Assembly (NCBI GenBank): GCA_001630475.1
Contig: KV419408.1
Span: 186,001-250,000 of the forward strand
Direction of reading: 5' to 3'
DNA from: Sistotremastrum niveocremeum HHB9708
Lineage: Eukaryota; Basidiomycota; Agaricomycetes; Sistotremastrales; Sistotremastraceae
Length of the DNA: 64,000 nucleotides
Shown one piece after another: positions 1 to 13,900 of the stretch; position 1 is the stretch's first letter; the number at the start of each line of letters is the position of its first letter. The position numbers and the translations under genes are program-made. Under the pieces are notes generated by a model, which saw nothing but the letters and a program-made list of their open reading frames with translations, was not told the origin of the DNA and searched no databases.

Positions 1-1220
1 TCTCTTTAGTTGACGATTCGTTGTCACTCGATCGGGTCGCGATGGTCGTCGAATTGACAGGAACGACGTTTTCCAAGCCTCTTTCAACAGAGATGTCCTG
101 GGCCACGCTGACTTGTTTCGCCTTTGCGATTCGTCTATGGCGAGTGATGTACTCTTGTAGTTGGCTACGGGGGAGTCTCAGATCTTATTCAAATCAGACG
201 GAACAGACTAACCTGATGAACGGGGTGATCAGGTAGAACTTTCCAGGCGCATCTTTCTTTCGCTTCCACGTCGGGAGATCTGTGAGTTTGAACCACTCGA
301 TTTTCTGCATTTTCAAAAGTTAAACTTTGCTTAGTCAGCTTGAACGAGACGACATACGCTGATCTCTTTCCGCGTCCGCGTTTTGAATTGGAAATCCTCC
401 GGGATGCCGTGAACGATGAACAGGGTAATGGACTGTTCTCTGACGACTGTGTGGATGTATTCGTCCTCGTTCACATAGTCAGAGACGTCACAGCCGGTCT
501 CTTCAAGAACCTAGAAAGAGGTCAGACAAAGATGAAAATGGAGGATCAGTATCGAACTTCTCGGATGGCACAATCACTCTCTTTCTCATTCTGGTTAATT
601 TTGCCCTTCGGAAAGCCCCACCCTGAGGACGCTTTCCAGCCTTTGACCAGAACGCACTTTAGAAGTGTCAGATATAAAGACTGGCAAAGAAACAAACGAT
701 CGGACCTTGTCCATCTTGGAGTTCAATATTATGACACCACAGACAGGAACACGAGTCTTATACTGCATGAACCGGTCGAATGCTTCTTCATGATCATGAC
801 TCCATTGGTGTAGCATTGGACAGGCTTTGAACAGCATCGCCGAAAATTTCTTGAGAGGCAGAGATGGGAGACGAGGATTAGACTCTCGAACAAAGTCCTC
901 ATAATACCAGTGACTGGATGGTATGGATATGTCAATAGAGTGCAAGACTGTTGGCGGGGACGATTTACGCTTGTTCTACTTGAAAGCAGACACGCTCGAT
1001 GGATGAGAGTTCTTCATCAGGTAGATTTAGGATGAAACGGCTTGTGAATGTGTGCTTAGACAATGGATGCTGGATGCTGGACGGACGTGTACCTCGACAA
1101 ATCCTCAAGAACCTCGTCGTACGTAGCGTCTTTGAAAGAAAATTGGCTTGTTGACTTGGACGACGACGACGTTGAGATGTCTGCCGGAAGTAAGGGAGGC
1201 TTAGAAGTAGAAGGAGGCAT
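1..1220 (-). CDS. DCP2: mRNA decapping enzyme subunit 2 (5' part of gene, cut by window edge)
   Basis: Dcp2 is the Nudix hydrolase that removes the m7G cap from mRNA in P-bodies, committing transcripts to 5'-3' decay. The spliced reading starts at the ATG at 1220, followed by a Ser/Pro-rich leader and the Dcp2 regulatory domain, with [17 protein letters not shown] and [10 protein letters not shown] visible. Next come [20 protein letters not shown] (box A region) and then the Nudix domain with [10 protein letters not shown] and, after an intron, REVLEETG. Together these give the complete GX5EX7REUXEEXGU signature with its metal-binding glutamates. The following [14 protein letters not shown] block is Dcp2 box B. 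At least five short introns separate the exons. The low-complexity C-terminal region lies beyond the left edge of the window. The gene is head to head with the NIPA gene, with 225 bp between start codons. Identification is very secure; the exact N-terminus is the first in-frame ATG upstream of the conserved domain. Confidence 0.95.
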
Positions 1221-1445
1221 AGAAAAACGAAAGCAGAGAGGAGATGAGCAGCTTAGAATACGAAACGAAAGCGGAGGGTGAACGACAAATCAGTGTAAAC
1301 ACCTCGACGGTCTCGCAGGCGATCTCGCTCAATATTGCTACGCCCACTCCTCCTCGTCGCCAGCCACCGTGCTGCCCTTCCAAGTCCACGACACATCATT
1401 TCTCTGGTCTGGCCGCCCCATCCCACGACCAGGCAGGTCTTTAAT

Positions 1446-3342
1446 ATGCTTGGTGGCGACCATGCGCCTTCCATCTCGATTGCTGTCGGCATAGTGGTCG
1501 GCCTTCTGGCCAGCTTCGTCCAGTCGTTGGGCCTCACCATTCAACGCAAAAGTCACATCCAGAACCAGCTGAAGCCAGAGAGCGAGCAGAAGGTGGAACA
1601 TCGGAGACCGTGCGTGCCTCGTGCCACCCGTATTACCTTCTCTAACTGTTACTCATGCCTGCAGTCTATGGCTCTTTGGATTCAGTGCGTACTTAGATCA
1701 CGCCGTGGCGCGTCAAATTGATGAGTATATATAGCCATCTTCATATCTTCAAATGTTCTTGGTTCCATCTTTCAAGTCGCGTCTCTACCTGTAGTCATCC
1801 TTGCGCCTCTGGGCGCAGTGTCCCTCCTTTGGAACGCATTCTTTGCTAAGTTTCTGCTGGGGGACGTGTTTTCTTTGTGGCTCATCCTAGGAACCCTCCT
1901 TATCTCAGGAGGTGCAGCGCTCATTGGCATCTTTGGCACCGTCCCGGAGGTCACGCGCAGCCTAGATGATCTTCTGGAACTCTTCGCCAGACCGCCATTT
2001 ATTGGATACTTCTCTATGCTTGGGGCCGCAGTTTTTGTTGGGCTCATAATCGTTCGTGCTTTGTATTTGACCAGAACGTTGCGACTGACGATTGGGATAT
2101 CATAGACTCACATCGCGGAGTTCTCTCTTCGCAAGAAGCTGCAGGCATTGCCTCATATTCTACCTACAGTTGTACCAGCTCGCGAAGACACCTCGGTTGT
2201 CGTACAAACCGAAACAACACCTCTATTGGACCCGAAATTACCTGTCGTTGCTATGACCCAAGAACCCTCTGTCGTGCGCGCCCGTATGCTGCTTGCCATA
2301 TCCTATGCCTCTGCCTCTGGGATTTTGAGCGGAATGTGCCTTATATTCGCCAAGAGCGGCGTTGAATTGTTGATTCTCACTATTGGTGGTGATAACCAAT
2401 TTTGGCGATGGCAAGCTTGGATGTTATTGTTGGGACTCTTGGTCTTCGCACTACTTCAGGTACGCATCAGATTGCTCAGCGGTGACCTTACTGATCCGAT
2501 CCTAGCTATGGTATCTCCATAAAGCTCTCATCCACGCAGACCCCACCATCGTCTGTCCGCTTGCATTTTGTTTCTATAATCTTTCATCCATCGTTAATGG
2601 CCTCATTTATTACAACCAATTCAACCTCCTCCCTACCCCTCATATAATTCTGGTCATTGTCGGCATCTTCGTCCTCCTTGCTGGCGTTTGGACTCTCAGC
2701 ATACAGGGAGGCGGAAAACGCGGTGTTGACCTTGGTACTTTTCAAGAAGACAACGTCGACGAGACAGCATCCGACACTCTCGAAACTGACACGGCTGTAG
2801 AACGTGTGCCACGTAGTCCCTCCATCAGGAATACCTTCTCCTCAGCAGTTGACCATAACGGCCATCTCGAACCGTCATCCCCCGGCGCCCAGGACGTCCG
2901 AGATGCACGCCATCGTTGGCCTCCTATGGCTTCTCCCTCAGATTTTCCTCAATCACATAGCATCCCTCAGCTCTCAACATCTACGCTTCCTCGCCTGTCG
3001 ACATCCACACATTCTCGCCCTAGACATCGTCGATTTATCTCTCTCTTCGCCAGCCAGGACGATCAAAATAATCTCGGCACTCCGTTAATTCCTGCAGGAG
3101 GTTTTTCCATTGGCTTATCGCCTATCTCTCCTGGATTCGCGGTGGTACCACAGCAGCGGAGACGGGTTTCTATGCATACCATTGCAGAGGAAGCGAGAGT
3201 TAGACGAGCAGTTAGCGAGAGCGATGTGGGATCACATGCACGTTCTTCTGAACCTATTGTCAGCACTCGAGAGATGACAGATGGTTCGCACCAAGCTCGT
3301 GCACGATGGAGGTGGTTACGGACACTTGTCACTGGAGAATAA
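1446..3342 (+). CDS. NIPA/DUF803-type magnesium transporter
   Basis: This is a member of the NIPA family of multi-pass membrane proteins that move Mg2+ and resemble DMT transporters. The first exon from 1446 encodes a first membrane helix and QSLGLTIQRKSH. After two introns (about 1610-1669 and 1690-1729) the family core follows: SSNVLGSIFQVASLPVVILA and then GAVSLLWNAFFAKFLLGDVF. A third intron near 2050-2104 and a fourth near 2460-2505 lead into the last helices, including PTIVCPLAFCFYNLSSIVNG and HIILVIVGIFVLLAGVW. The remaining roughly 200 residues form a hydrophilic Ser/Pro/Arg-rich cytosolic tail ending at 3342, as is common in fungal members. No motif in the tail is recognised. The gene is divergent from DCP2. 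The family call is firm; substrate preference is inferred from the family. Confidence 0.9.
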
Positions 3343-3575
3343 TATTGTATTACTAGCATGTTATGACGTGAACAACTGCAAGGGCAGAGATTCCAGGGAT
3401 GACAAATGTGGCAAAATGATATCCAAGAAAGGAAATTATGACCTGAGAGTTTCAGGAGTGACAAAATAAGGTGGCCACTTATAGAAGCAGGGAGTCGAAA
3501 ATACGGGAAATACTTATATAGAGCAAAGGAGAAGGCTCGAATAAAAACGGGTAACAGCAGGCTGAATGTCAGGAA

Positions 3576-6500
3576 TCAATCTCTCGACAGCTTCGAGGCA
3601 CGGGGAGTTAAGATCATTCTGGCTGTGGTATCGCTCCCAAGTAACGAGTCATGATCATTCTGGACTTTGGCCGTCGAGTTGCTTAAAGACCTCTCGCGGG
3701 TGGGAATGCTAAGTTCACCATTTTTCACAGGCTCCGGTGTGGCGATTCGACTTCGCTCTTCGTCAAAGCTGCCATAACTGACTCGGGGGCTAGTAGAGTA
3801 GGCACTTTGAAATTCAGTGTCTGAATCATCCGTGGTAACGCTAGGTGTCGGGGGATTGGTCGAACCTTTCGAGGTAGTCTGCGTGATATCGACGGTCGGA
3901 GTTGGCGTTTGACTTTGGATGGTGTCTGGCACTATCGTCTCCTGCTCGGTACCAACAGGGGACTCTGGAGTTGGGGAAAGGCTTCGCGTCCTTTGGAGTG
4001 GCGATACTGTAGCAGGAATACGCAAGGCTCGGGGAGGACGCGACCGGGCAGGAGCTTTGGGAGTTTCAGTGAGTTCCTCGATGTTTGCCAAGTTTTGTTG
4101 ATCAGCAGCTAGAGCCAATTCAAGCTATATGTTCGGTTGGTCAACATATTCATGAAAGAACGAAGATATTCTGAGCCACCTTTTGCTGAATCTGCAAGAC
4201 CTTTTGCGTGATCTTATCACTCTGTTCGCTGATCCCAGCGTCAAGACGATCAAGATCTTGTGACCCAGTAAATCGACGTTCCTCTGGCGACTCCGACCGA
4301 TTGGTCTCCGCAACGACAGTTTTCTGGTTACTGTCGACAGAAGACGTCTTCTCGCCGTCAGTCGTAGGCTCAGTGACGGTACTATCTGTGGCAAAGGATC
4401 TGTGGCCACGATGAATTGCGATATTGATGCTGGGACGGCGTGAACTGCTATTGGATGAAGGAGACTGAACTCTCGGGGAAGTTGGACGAGAACCATACTC
4501 TGAATCGTCGACTTGCATTGAGGCCAGGGCACGTTCGATCTGAGCTTCAACTTCGGCTACCATGAGGGCTCGTTCTTGTTCCAGCTTCTCCATTTCGACC
4601 CTCATGATCTCGAGTTCATTCACGGCGTCGTGATGTGCGGCCTCGGTCTCCTGCAACTCTGAAAAAAACAGTCAAGAGCTGCAAGCTAATGGAAGAAGAC
4701 TGCACATACGCGCTTGCAATCGGATCTTTTCTTGAGCAGTTGTTGTGATCAGGCCGCTCAGGCGCTTGCTTTCTCTCTGCTCCTTGTTGATCTTGGCTCG
4801 TAATTCCGCCGCCTCGGTGCTCAGCTTCTCCGCATATTGCTCGAAAGTGATGAATTTCTCTCGCCAGAGATCTGACTCAGTAACCAGGAAGTTGAGTCGT
4901 CTCGAAAGTCGACCAATCTTGGTCTCGAGATCATCACGAGCGTCAACGAATGCCACCGCACGCTTGCGAATAGAGCGCTGAACTGCTTTCTCCGCTTGTG
5001 TTAATTGAGGCATCCGTTTCGCGGCGCCCAAGAAGGTGATGCGGCGGAGTAGGGAAGGTTTCTTTGTCTGCTCGAAGCGCGTTGAGCTCACAGAAGAGGT
5101 CATCCCAGGCTCCCACATACCTTTTCCTGAAGAATCGAGTCGATAGCTTGGATAACCTTGGTTCCATTCCACCATTCAGGGGCTTTGATGACCTCTGACA
5201 CAACCGCGGCAGACACCGAAGATGCACTGCGTTTGGCTTGGATCTTGCAGAGCGGCCTGAATCGCCCTGCTGGGAAAGCTTCTTTGAATTCGCTGATGAC
5301 AGGTCAATGATGAACTACGGCCGCATATATGAACATACTTTGGCACTCCGTGGTCAGGGTGGTAATAAGTATCAAAGGCCGCCAACAACCTTTGTTTGTA
5401 CTTTTCCCTTTGCTGTTTGATGGAGATAGAGTTTGGTGGTGGCGATGAGCAGGTCCTGAGCCAGGGCGATCAATTAACACGACATGAAAACAAATGAAGC
5501 CACAAACACGTAATTAATATCTCTAAAGAATGGTGTCAGTCGTTCCCTGGTAACTACGATGGCGTAAACTTACAGGTCACATATACAAACTTCGGGAGCA
5601 GGTCGGAAAGCATAGCGTATTTCGGTGTTCATGCCGATGATCCACGGGCCGGGATCCTAGACAAAGCGGTCTGAATCGCCATCCGTGCGGACGGAAAATT
5701 TGAGCTCACATCCACATAGATTTTGGCGTCTCGAGCATGGACGATTGGAAGGGCTATGCCACTCCAGCCTCTAAGTTCCACGAGATATTTCAAGGTAGAT
5801 ACGGCAATACCCAGCATAGCGGGGTGGCGGGAAAGGAATAGGACACGGCCTGTCGGTGCAAGAGCGATCTACGATGACTTCAATGCGAGCTTCTCTGAGT
5901 TGATAAGGGCTCAAAGCATACCTCGCAAATGCTCAAAATATTGTCCAGATTCAGACATCTGAATAAAGGCCACATAGTAAACTGAGAGGGATTATTAGTA
6001 TCATTATGTATGCGTGGTTTGTATACTGACGTTCATGTCCACCAATCCTCTTCCAAAGTCAAGACCGCCGGGGAATCTGCAAACCACTTCCAAAGTGCCT
6101 TGTGATTCCTCTGCATTGGCTCCTGCACCGGTGGATGCGGATGCGTCGAGACGCACGATATCTCCTGCCCGCGGAGCTGGAGCAGACAGTATTTTTGAGA
6201 TTTGCAAGGTGTGAGCGGCCACATCTTTGGAGAAACGAGCCCAAGAGAGAGTGAGGTAGTCCCGCATTAGGTCGTAAACTGGATGCCTAGACACGAGAGC
6301 TACAAATATCTCAGTATCGAATCATCCAGACAAGCACAACACTGACTTAATGCATATGGTAGCCAGAAAACGGCGTCGCCAGGGAGGAAAAGAGTGCTAC
6401 CTCCCGGACCTCGAGTGCTACTGGCGTCAAACTCGCTCTCACTGATGGCGTCTCCTTCGGTCTCGCCGTCCGTTGCAACGTCACCATCGGTGGTCGTGCC

Positions 6501-7595
6501 ATTGCCACTGTTGGTCGACCAAGGTACGCCCTTGCGCTTTCGATCGGAGCGTAAGCCGCGCAACTTGGCACTCATCACACTTTGCGCAGATTCCTTTCGT
6601 GCGCGAGAATTGGAGCTTTCGAGTGCACGACGAATTGCAGCCGAACGCTCCGCATCAGCATGTGACCAGACGGTCAGACAAACGCCATGCCAGGTAGACA
6701 TGCTCGCGTCCGACGCAGTATTCTGAGCAGGCTCAGGGTGTGGCGGGGTTACGCCGATGTAAGAGGAGGAAGGGCGAGGACCAGCAAAAGGGTCATCAGA
6801 GTGGAAATATGGGTACGCAGAAGTGCTGTAGCCCGAATTGCGCTCAGAGGGAGGAGCTAAGGAAGAACGAGTGTAGGTACTTGATTGAGTAGGCAGAGTA
6901 AAAGTGAATGTGTGCACTGTAGAAGCAGGCTGCAGTGTTGAAGTAATAATTTCGACCTCACGAGTGAATGAGAGCTTTCGAAAAAGAGAAGAAAAAAGTC
7001 AGGGCATGAAGATAAAGAGAATAGACGAGAGTTCTACCTTCAAGGTCTTGGAGAGCATTTTCGCGACCTCGTGCTTGCTCAATGCTCCTGGACCTTTGAT
7101 TTCAGGACCTCCACCACGCTTTTTCCGCCTCCCGCCAACGCCAGGACTGACGGTATTCCCAAGGACTTCGGCCCTCCACCATCTTCCTACAGCGCCGTCC
7201 GAGTGATGAAGGCCGGCAGTTGAGTCAGGATCAGCCAAGGTCCATGTATGAGGAGACTTGGGTAAACCAGAGACGACATATAGCGAAGCGAGCGTAGAGG
7301 TTGGAGTATGAGGAGGGGGCGCAGGGGCAGGGTACGTCGCCGACCGAACCGTCATGATAGAGTTTCTCGCAGAGGCGGGGATGGGCTCCATGGACTTGCG
7401 ATGCGCTATGCCGAGTATCTGGGAAGCCTTGTCGCGTCTTGGGGGGAGGCTGTTGGATGGAGGGGTGACCGAGAGGTCCTGGACCGACGAGGGCGCGTTG
7501 GAAGGAGTTGGGACGTCCTGGGGAGCGGATGCATCCCAAAAGAAAGACGCCCCGTTTTCGACACCAGAAACCTTTTGAGACACGCTCGGCGGCAT
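3576..7595 (-). CDS. DENN-domain protein, probable Rab guanine-nucleotide exchange factor
   Basis: DENN proteins load GTP onto Rab GTPases at membranes. From the ATG at 7595 an approximately 190-residue Ser/Pro-rich leader precedes the upstream DENN segment (VEIITSTLQPAS, WHGVCLTVWSHADAERS). An acidic linker of about 60 residues then leads to the central DENN core: LVSRHPVYDLMRDYLTLSWA, FPGGLDFGRGLVDMN, TGRVLFLSRHPAMLGIAVST, and RDAKIYVDDPGPWIIGM, the classic cDENN signature. The downstream part contains KQQREKYKQRLLAAF and an extended charged coiled coil (about residues 700-900, LRAKINKEQRESKRLSGL). It ends in a disordered Ser/Thr/Pro tail that closes with SKLSRD. Several introns of 50-70 nt join the exons in frame. 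The coiled coil could mediate dimerisation or Rab effector contacts, but that is inference. The target Rab cannot be told from sequence. Confidence 0.85.
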
Positions 7596-7960
7596 GTTGG
7601 GGCTGGCGTTGATGGACGCGTCGACGACGTCGAACGAGGCAAGAAAAAAGGAACGGAATGAATGAGGAAAATACGAAATTTATTCAGCGTACATGTAATA
7701 GTTCTATTAAGCGAGAAGCAGCTCAAGGTGAAGGGGATCTCCGCTTCCAGGGACGCTCCAACACTTTTCTAATCAGAACTCTAGATTCTGGTTACAGCAT
7801 GTGCTCTCCCACGTCCAGACTCTATGGCTAATTAGTGTATCAAGGTCTTGATCGAGCACTAGTACTATGCCACGTGTCTTCTATTAGCCTGTATAAACTA
7901 CATGTATACACATTACAGAATCTAATACTAGTTTAGTTAGTCCATCGGGAATACAGTCCA
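7596..7960. other. intergenic spacer between DENN gene and VPS13
   Basis: These 365 bp are the upstream region of the DENN gene and the 3' flank of VPS13, both on the minus strand. The sequence is AT-rich with scattered TATA-like and CACGTG-type strings, and I see no convincing gene or repeat in it. Confidence 0.5.
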
Positions 7961-10900
7961 TCATCGTTCAATCCGGCGCTGGGCATTGAACGCCTTCACA
8001 ACCTTCGCCACCGCACTGAAGAACCAACCCTGCGTGTCCCTATCTGGACAGCGCACGAACTTATCATATTCTCTCCCATTCCGGTCCGAGAACCTGACCC
8101 CGGTGTCTTCAATCTGGACTCCGGATAGTCGAGACAGTGGCAGATCCCAGACGAGACGCAACTTGCTTGAGGTGAAACACAGGACCCTGCTCGCTGTGAG
8201 CAGCACTACGGTGTCGCTTCCGGGAAGATCTGGAAATCGAAATCAGCCATCTCTTACGTCAGTTTGATTTTCCTTGCGAAGAATCGTACCTAGATGAGCC
8301 ACGTAGCGCTCGTTCCGATACTCTCCCTTCTCAAGATCCCGCATCCACGACTGTCCCAGGGCTTCTCTTCGAGAATAGGGCTGATTGACTATTAGTTAAA
8401 TATCTCCACAACTGCACGTATTCGACGCACGGTCAGTACACCATCAGCTGGAACAACACGCGGCTAGAAATCGAATCAACATTCTGCAATTTTCCTGGGC
8501 GAAGTCGCGTCGCTTACCCTTCTGATTCTGTCCCTTTCAGGGCTGTCGAAGACCGTGGTTGTATTGCGAATCCCTACACACAAATAATCAATTGTGAATG
8601 GTTCCTTCGCATACTGACGAAATGAGTATACCTTCGCTGACATTTGAGGCCAAATCAAAAACGCCTACCACGGGCTTCGTCACAGCACTGATGCAGACCA
8701 ATAAGCTTGAGTCAATGAGACAGGTGACGCACATACCCTACAAGGCCTTTCCCTACCCCTTTGAAGAAACCGACAGCCCCACCCCTTTCTGCACCCTCCA
8801 GAGGCTTCATCTGGATAGTGTATGAGAACATTTTGCGGACAATCCACACCAAAAGACTTTACCACGACACCCTCAAACCCACTAGCGACACTGGTCGCTA
8901 AAGCTTCGGCCCCCGCCGTCACTCCGTATCTATTATGAAAATGTTAGAAAGCGAAGTACTCGTCGAGGGGGGAATTTACATTGCATGGCGGGGCTTGTTC
9001 CGTCTTTGTGCCAGTCGACGCCGATTTTGATAGTCATCATCCAATGTAGCAGCAGAAAGTCCTACAAGATGTTTGTGACTGCGATAGCATTGATTGCCGA
9101 AGTTCAAATACCTTTACCCAAACTACTAGTCACCTTTGTCATACTGTCACTAAAGCCAAAGACAGTTTTCTTGAAGAAGCTGGCCGCTCCCTGAAATAAA
9201 ATGAGTATTCTTCTGACCCCCGAAAAAATCCTTGGTATTCACCTTCGCAATTCCAATACCAAGCTCCTTGTTTCCATGCATGACAACACCGTTATAGGGC
9301 TCATAAAAAATGTCCGCGACACCTGAACTGACGTTCGTGAACAAGCCGACAGGATTTCCGAGGAAGTCTGCGGAGCCGAGGATTCGATATAACTGCCGTA
9401 AAACCTCTTGTCGATAATGATACAAAATTCGGTCTTGCAGTTCAGGGACCTTGAGACGGACATCCTTGATACCCAGCGCATTGAACTGCAGGGGAGCATC
9501 ATTGATGTTTCCGACAGCCATGGTCAACGCATTAACGACCACGGCTAAAGGATTTTTGGTGCTGAGTCTGTCCAAAATCACTTCAGCGATGATACGTGGC
9601 GTAAATGAGTGACATACTTTTCATCGGCATTGACCCGCTCTGTTCTCATAAAAGATATAGAGAGCTGGATTGGCTGAAGCTCCAGTAGCTCGAAATAGAT
9701 ATTTTGGCCGCCCCGCTCGGTCACGGGTTCTGGAATGTCCACGGGATGTTCGATGAGTATGCTGAACGATATTAAGTGTGATGACGAGTGATTTATTAGG
9801 AACATACTTCTCCGATTCATCTTCCCAAGACAAGCCTTTCAGCTTCGTTAAATCATATAGGGCGAAAAGGAAGTCTTCGTCTACTTGAATAGTCATAGCC
9901 TGCAGGAGAATTGACGCATATTTCACGAAAAGGACACCATGCTCTGTTGCATTGTCAGTCTTGCCTACCGAATGCAGAGAATTAATACCTACCCTCATCA
10001 TTGAGAAGTATAATGGAAGCCTGCACCGAAGGGGGGATCCCTGCTTTCCGAACTTCACTCGAAACAGGCGTAGGTTGCAGCACAACGGGATATGTGCTTT
10101 CATGCAATTGATTGTCGATCTGAAATACCTCCACGGAAAGCGTCGCTGTTTGGGCGACGTCGCTATTGGTGTAATCGAATTTCAGCCCGTTCAAGCTCAG
10201 ATATACCACCTCGGCCATCCTCTGATTGATCAGTGATAAACCGAGACCCTCAAAGTCTAAGTTGACCGCCAATGACGGCGGAACTTCTTCTGTGATCGCC
10301 TCAAAAGCCTCGGAACCCATTACAGAATCCTGTCTAGAAGAGGCCGTATTACGACGCTTCAGCTTATACACGCTTTGTTCTTCCTGATAATTGAAGAGCT
10401 CGAGAACTTGGGTTGTGCCATCTGCTCTGACGTCTAGTGAGACGATCCTTGACCCGTTCTCAGTCTGAAAATGCTCGTTATAGCTGCAATAGATTAGTCG
10501 ATGGCGCACGTACAGTGAACTTGAAAGGAAGGAGGTTTCCCATCTCCATTAGATCAACGATCCTTGTCTGGCCATTGAAATCCAGGCGAAGTTTCTTTTC
10601 GTAAGCTGCGGGATAGTCCCAGGCATACGGCAGCGCAGAGTGTGGATGTACTTCATATCGAATGCTATTTGGTCCGAGCGTTTGGTCCCCCTATTATGGA
10701 GACTGTCATACACTTGGTGTGATCAGCGGTCGGATTCACCTACAGCTTGAAGGAAAGACACCGGATAGTCGCTGTTATTTTCGATTCTAAAGGGCCACAC
10801 ATTGTTCTCCCGGTGAATCACAATGAATATAGTGGCCCCTGCGATGGAGATGTCGGCACGCAAAAGGTGCGGCTTGCCGCGACTTTCTCCGACAGGATAT

Positions 10901-13900
10901 ACTCTGAGGTGAACAGTGCCTACTTCCTCGATATTTATCGGCGGTGACCTAGATATCAACAATGAGTCAGTGCTGCAACAGGTGTTCTGTGGCTATACCA
11001 TCTAGTGTTGAGTCCAGGGTAAGCGAAAGTTAGCAGTTTATCAGCTCCGTTGCGGAGGCTAAGAAGAGGTGTCTTGTCTTGAGGCGAGATTGCTGCTCTC
11101 TCTTGTAAAGCGACACCGTGTTCACGGAAACAGAGAGGATCCGAAAGATTGTTCTTGATGATGAACCGTGGAGCGATGGTGATCACTTTTGACAGCTTGT
11201 ATTTGCCTAATCCTTCAGCCCAAGAAAGGCCAACATGAGTACTTTGTTGACCCCCACCCTCAGATGGGATGACAACTTCTGTTTCCGCATTCGGCGCCTC
11301 GAAGTTCAGGATCTGTAACATTGTTTGATTATCGGTTCATTACTCATACAATATACTTACCTTGGACCACCCCGAAGAGTTGATTTTCAAGACGAACTCG
11401 GTACCTTTCTCACTGGGATGAGAAAGCACTGGTGATAGGTTAGTAGCTGGACAAAAGATCAAATTTGGCACAAACTGACAGAACGGATTGGGCTTGGAGA
11501 GCGTATCTTATGCCGAAGATTTCAGTAAATCTCGACGCCTCGAGATTGGACAGAAATTTAAAAATATCACCTGGATTCTCGTCTCCTGCAACCCCTTTTG
11601 GGGAACCTCCACGATTGGACCTGAGAGAACGTAGAGAAAAGGGAAGCCCGGTTTTATTGATAACAATGTATGGTGAATATATTTGGACTTTGAATGCACC
11701 ACCTGAATCCGGATATCGTCTGAAGGGAAAGGTTAGTGGCGCTCCGCAGAGTACATACAAAGACATACAGATAGTGTAGACGCAAATCCAACTTCCGGGC
11801 CCTCGAATCAGAAAGGGATATCACCTTTTCGACATCGAAGTCGGCATCTCGGTCCGTGTTAATGATGGCAAAATCACTTGTTTTGAAGACTATCGGGCCG
11901 GTTCAATACATCGGAAACCGACAAATTAGATGAACTTCATACCGGAATCCTGCAGATTGATGTTGAGTAGAACAAGGTGTCGCAAGTCAACAGAGTGCAC
12001 AGGCATGACTCCTCCGCGCCTCAGGTACGAACTCAAGGCAGCTATGAGCTAGGCACAAGATTTGTAGAGACGTCGAGCACTTACTTCCAATTCTGATCTG
12101 CATTTTTATCATACACTCGATATTTCAAATCATAGGGCAAGAGATTTTCTAGCTCAATTGGGGCTCGAAGCTTCAGCGTGATCCTAGGATATTTTCTAGT
12201 CCAGCAAGATCAGTATGGGTGCAGACGGCGTCCTTGGTCACATACAGATACGTTGTGTCAGGTCCATCACGTTGAGCCCAGGCTTGGAAACGGAAAGGCG
12301 CTTCATTGTTATCCCTATGAGAACATTTGATGGTTTGCGCAGGCTTTACAGCCAAATCTTCCCATGCAATCGGGGCTGACCACTTGTAGCCGAATCCCTC
12401 TGAAAAGATTAAAATATCTGAGTGACCAAGACTCACAGAACTCACGATCGGGTTGCACTCGGACTCGGTGCTCAGCAGCAGCCTCGATAGGCAGAGAGTA
12501 CTCTTGGCCAGGAGCTGCGTGCAGACTATTGAGAATTACGTGAGGAGCGTGAAACCATTTAACGCGCCTATCTTTTCCAAAGCATATGCTGGATGTCCGG
12601 CCTCATCCACAAGAGTCACCTCGAGCGGGTACAGTGTGAGATTTTCAATCTTGTAGGTTGAACGGAGGGTCACAACTTTGACGCTATCCTGCACGGTCAC
12701 CTCCACCAGCAATCGATGTCCAACTCTGGATGTCTTTGGTCTCAGAGAAAACACATATTCGCCAGCGGTGTCGACGGAAATGCTTCGCAGTTGATCCCAA
12801 GGTTTCCCAATGAATTGTAGCCCTATACTATTATGGCCAGTAGCTGAGAATTGCTGGAGAAACCCTAATCAGAAGTGACCGGTAGGAAGAAGGAAACATA
12901 CATACTTCACGCATGGTTTTCCAGTCGTCAAACCGCCAATCGACAGTCTCGCCATGAGATACCTTCAAGCCCGGGGAACTGCGAGTGTTTTGGCTACCGT
13001 CGAAATCTGACCATATCTGCAATGGGCCTCCTGTGCGGTTTCGGATACGGTAGGGTGCATTGCCCCCTCTTGCCAATTTCAGTACACGCTCGCCCTCCTT
13101 GCTCCAAGTTGCGGACATCCCTAAAGCGAGCTCCAGGAAGGTTGAGCTGATATTCATATCAAGACGCTCTCTAGAAGAGAATGTGGTCGACAGTCCTCCA
13201 TCAATCAACTCCTTCGAAGCCTTGACAGCACGTCAGTCTCTGGAATTCTTCGTGGCTAAAGGTCACGCACAGATATCGAGAAAACCCAAGGGTCCAATAA
13301 TGGTTCCCAGTGTGAGTTTTTGAGATTCCAGTAACTGATTTCTGTTCCAACAGTCGTGGAAGCATGCATCTAACTATACCCTCAATACCCTGAAATAAGA
13401 TAGACGATAAACGAACCTGGCCGGACCAATCTTTAACCACAATTTCCAGTGGTTTTGTTTGGAGATGTAGAATAGGTAACTCTTGCAAGTCACCAATGAG
13501 GACCAATCGAAAGCCGTCAATCGTCGCTTTTAACTGTCAAAAGAAGTTATGAGTGTCATTTCTTGCAATAGATAAAAGGTACTATACCTGTTCCTTTGAC
13601 ATCAAGACACGCGGTTTGTCTGCTACGACTTGTCGCGAGTCAGGTGGTTGAGGACGATTTGACGACTTTCTACGTTGATAGCGAGTGGGCTGACTCTGGC
13701 TTGATGGAGGCTGCTTGTCGGCTGCTTTGTTAGAGAGCTCAAGTGCCTTGTTTGCGATCGCGGTCATAAGCGTGATGTCTCGATAAGATGCTCGGAGTAC
13801 AATAGGCTTGCTTTGAACCTCGATGTTTGTCAGCTGCCCTGTAAGAGAACGCCGGCTATCCATCGCGATACTGATGTCGGTCTCGTCGAGGATCCGAACA